Of a stretch of 23,000 bases of DNA, positions 22,892 to 23,000 are shown piece by piece. This stretch comes from JAOZTV01 sp965371805. GTDB taxonomy: Bacteria; Acidobacteriota; Aminicenantia; UBA2199. The stretch covers positions 1-23,000 of the forward strand of contig CBDUZW010000078.1 in assembly GCA_965371805.1 (NCBI GenBank). Direction: 5' to 3'. Numbering within the stretch: the stretch's first letter is position 1; each line of letters begins with the position of its first letter. The notes under the pieces are model-generated. The model saw only the letters and a list, made by a program, of their open reading frames with translations. It was not told the DNA's origin and made no database searches. A program made the position numbers and the translations under genes.

Positions 22892-22920
22892 TTGATGATA
22901 TATTTTTTATCTGATAAACT
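22892..22920 (+). promoter_or_regulatory. Possible promoter of the truncated last gene
   Basis: TTGATG (22892-22897) and TAAACT (22915-22920) are 17 bases apart, just upstream of AGGGGA and the ATG at 22938. The match to consensus is moderate, and the start site would fall very close to the ribosome binding site. Confidence 0.3.
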
Positions 22921-22937
22921 ATTTAACAGGGGAAAAA

Positions 22938-23000
22938 ATGAATAGTATGTTGAAGTTCAGAAACATATTAGACTCTGATCCCCCAAAAAACCCAAATGAT
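22938..23000 (+). CDS. Start of a gene cut by the window end
   Basis: AGGGGA at 22928-22933 precedes an ATG that opens a frame running to the window edge. The 21 visible residues begin MNSMLKFRNILDSD and continue with a Pro/Asn-rich stretch. There is no signal peptide. This is too short to assign a family. Confidence 0.5.
   Translation, partial: MNSMLKFRNILDSDPPKNPND

Overview
The window is AT-rich bacterial chromosome (roughly one third G+C by eye) from a Gram-negative-type (diderm) and probably anaerobic organism. Evidence for an outer membrane is two separate beta-barrel protein genes (2947-4224 and 17841-19256). Evidence for anaerobic, redox-rich life is two multiheme cytochromes with 24 CxxCH motifs together, a Tat-exported [4Fe-4S] aldo/keto-reductase-like protein and an ApbE flavin transferase. 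The gene mix (Tat-tagged ferredoxin-type AKR, six-bladed propeller secretory protein, DUF4139 and DUF3570 families) would fit an Aminicenantes-like, spirochaete-like or related lineage. No rRNA or marker gene is present, so the taxon is inference only.

Layout. 1-2363 is a small accessory patch: a DUF4261 protein, a 24-codon lipoprotein-signal ORF coupled to an exported protein with a possible His/Cys dyad, and a decayed DUF4139 fragment on the other strand. 2364-5667 is a three-gene operon for a six-heme cytochrome, a beta-barrel and an 18-heme cytochrome, which together look like a porin-cytochrome electron conduit across the outer membrane. 5812-7993 carries a small membrane protein coupled to a peptide deformylase with a Tat-like signal, then a Tat-exported AKR with two [4Fe-4S] motifs and a degenerate catalytic tetrad. 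8059-12729 (minus) holds a hybrid histidine kinase and a chemotaxis receptor that share the same kind of Cache sensor.

12968-17775 (plus) holds a membrane-Nudix fusion read from a probably leaderless promoter, a 162-bp palindromic element in the only gap above 300 bp, then a Ste24-type protease, an EamA transporter and a fucose/arabinose isomerase-like protein in tight order. 17841-20938 (minus) is a compact four-gene cassette: thioredoxin-fold protein, ApbE, DUF4266 lipoprotein and DUF3570 barrel. 21049-23000 (plus) holds a methyltransferase, a beta-propeller protein and the first 21 codons of another gene.

Two parts deserve most attention. The conduit's 18-heme protein is built from six tandem units of about 72 residues, each with three CxxCH hemes and, in the central units, three further conserved His that could complete bis-His ligation. 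The Trx-ApbE-DUF4266-DUF3570 cassette combines thiol redox, covalent flavinylation, a tiny Cys-tailed lipoprotein and an outer-membrane barrel; it looks like a second envelope redox module. All functions are read from sequence motifs; no database search was run.
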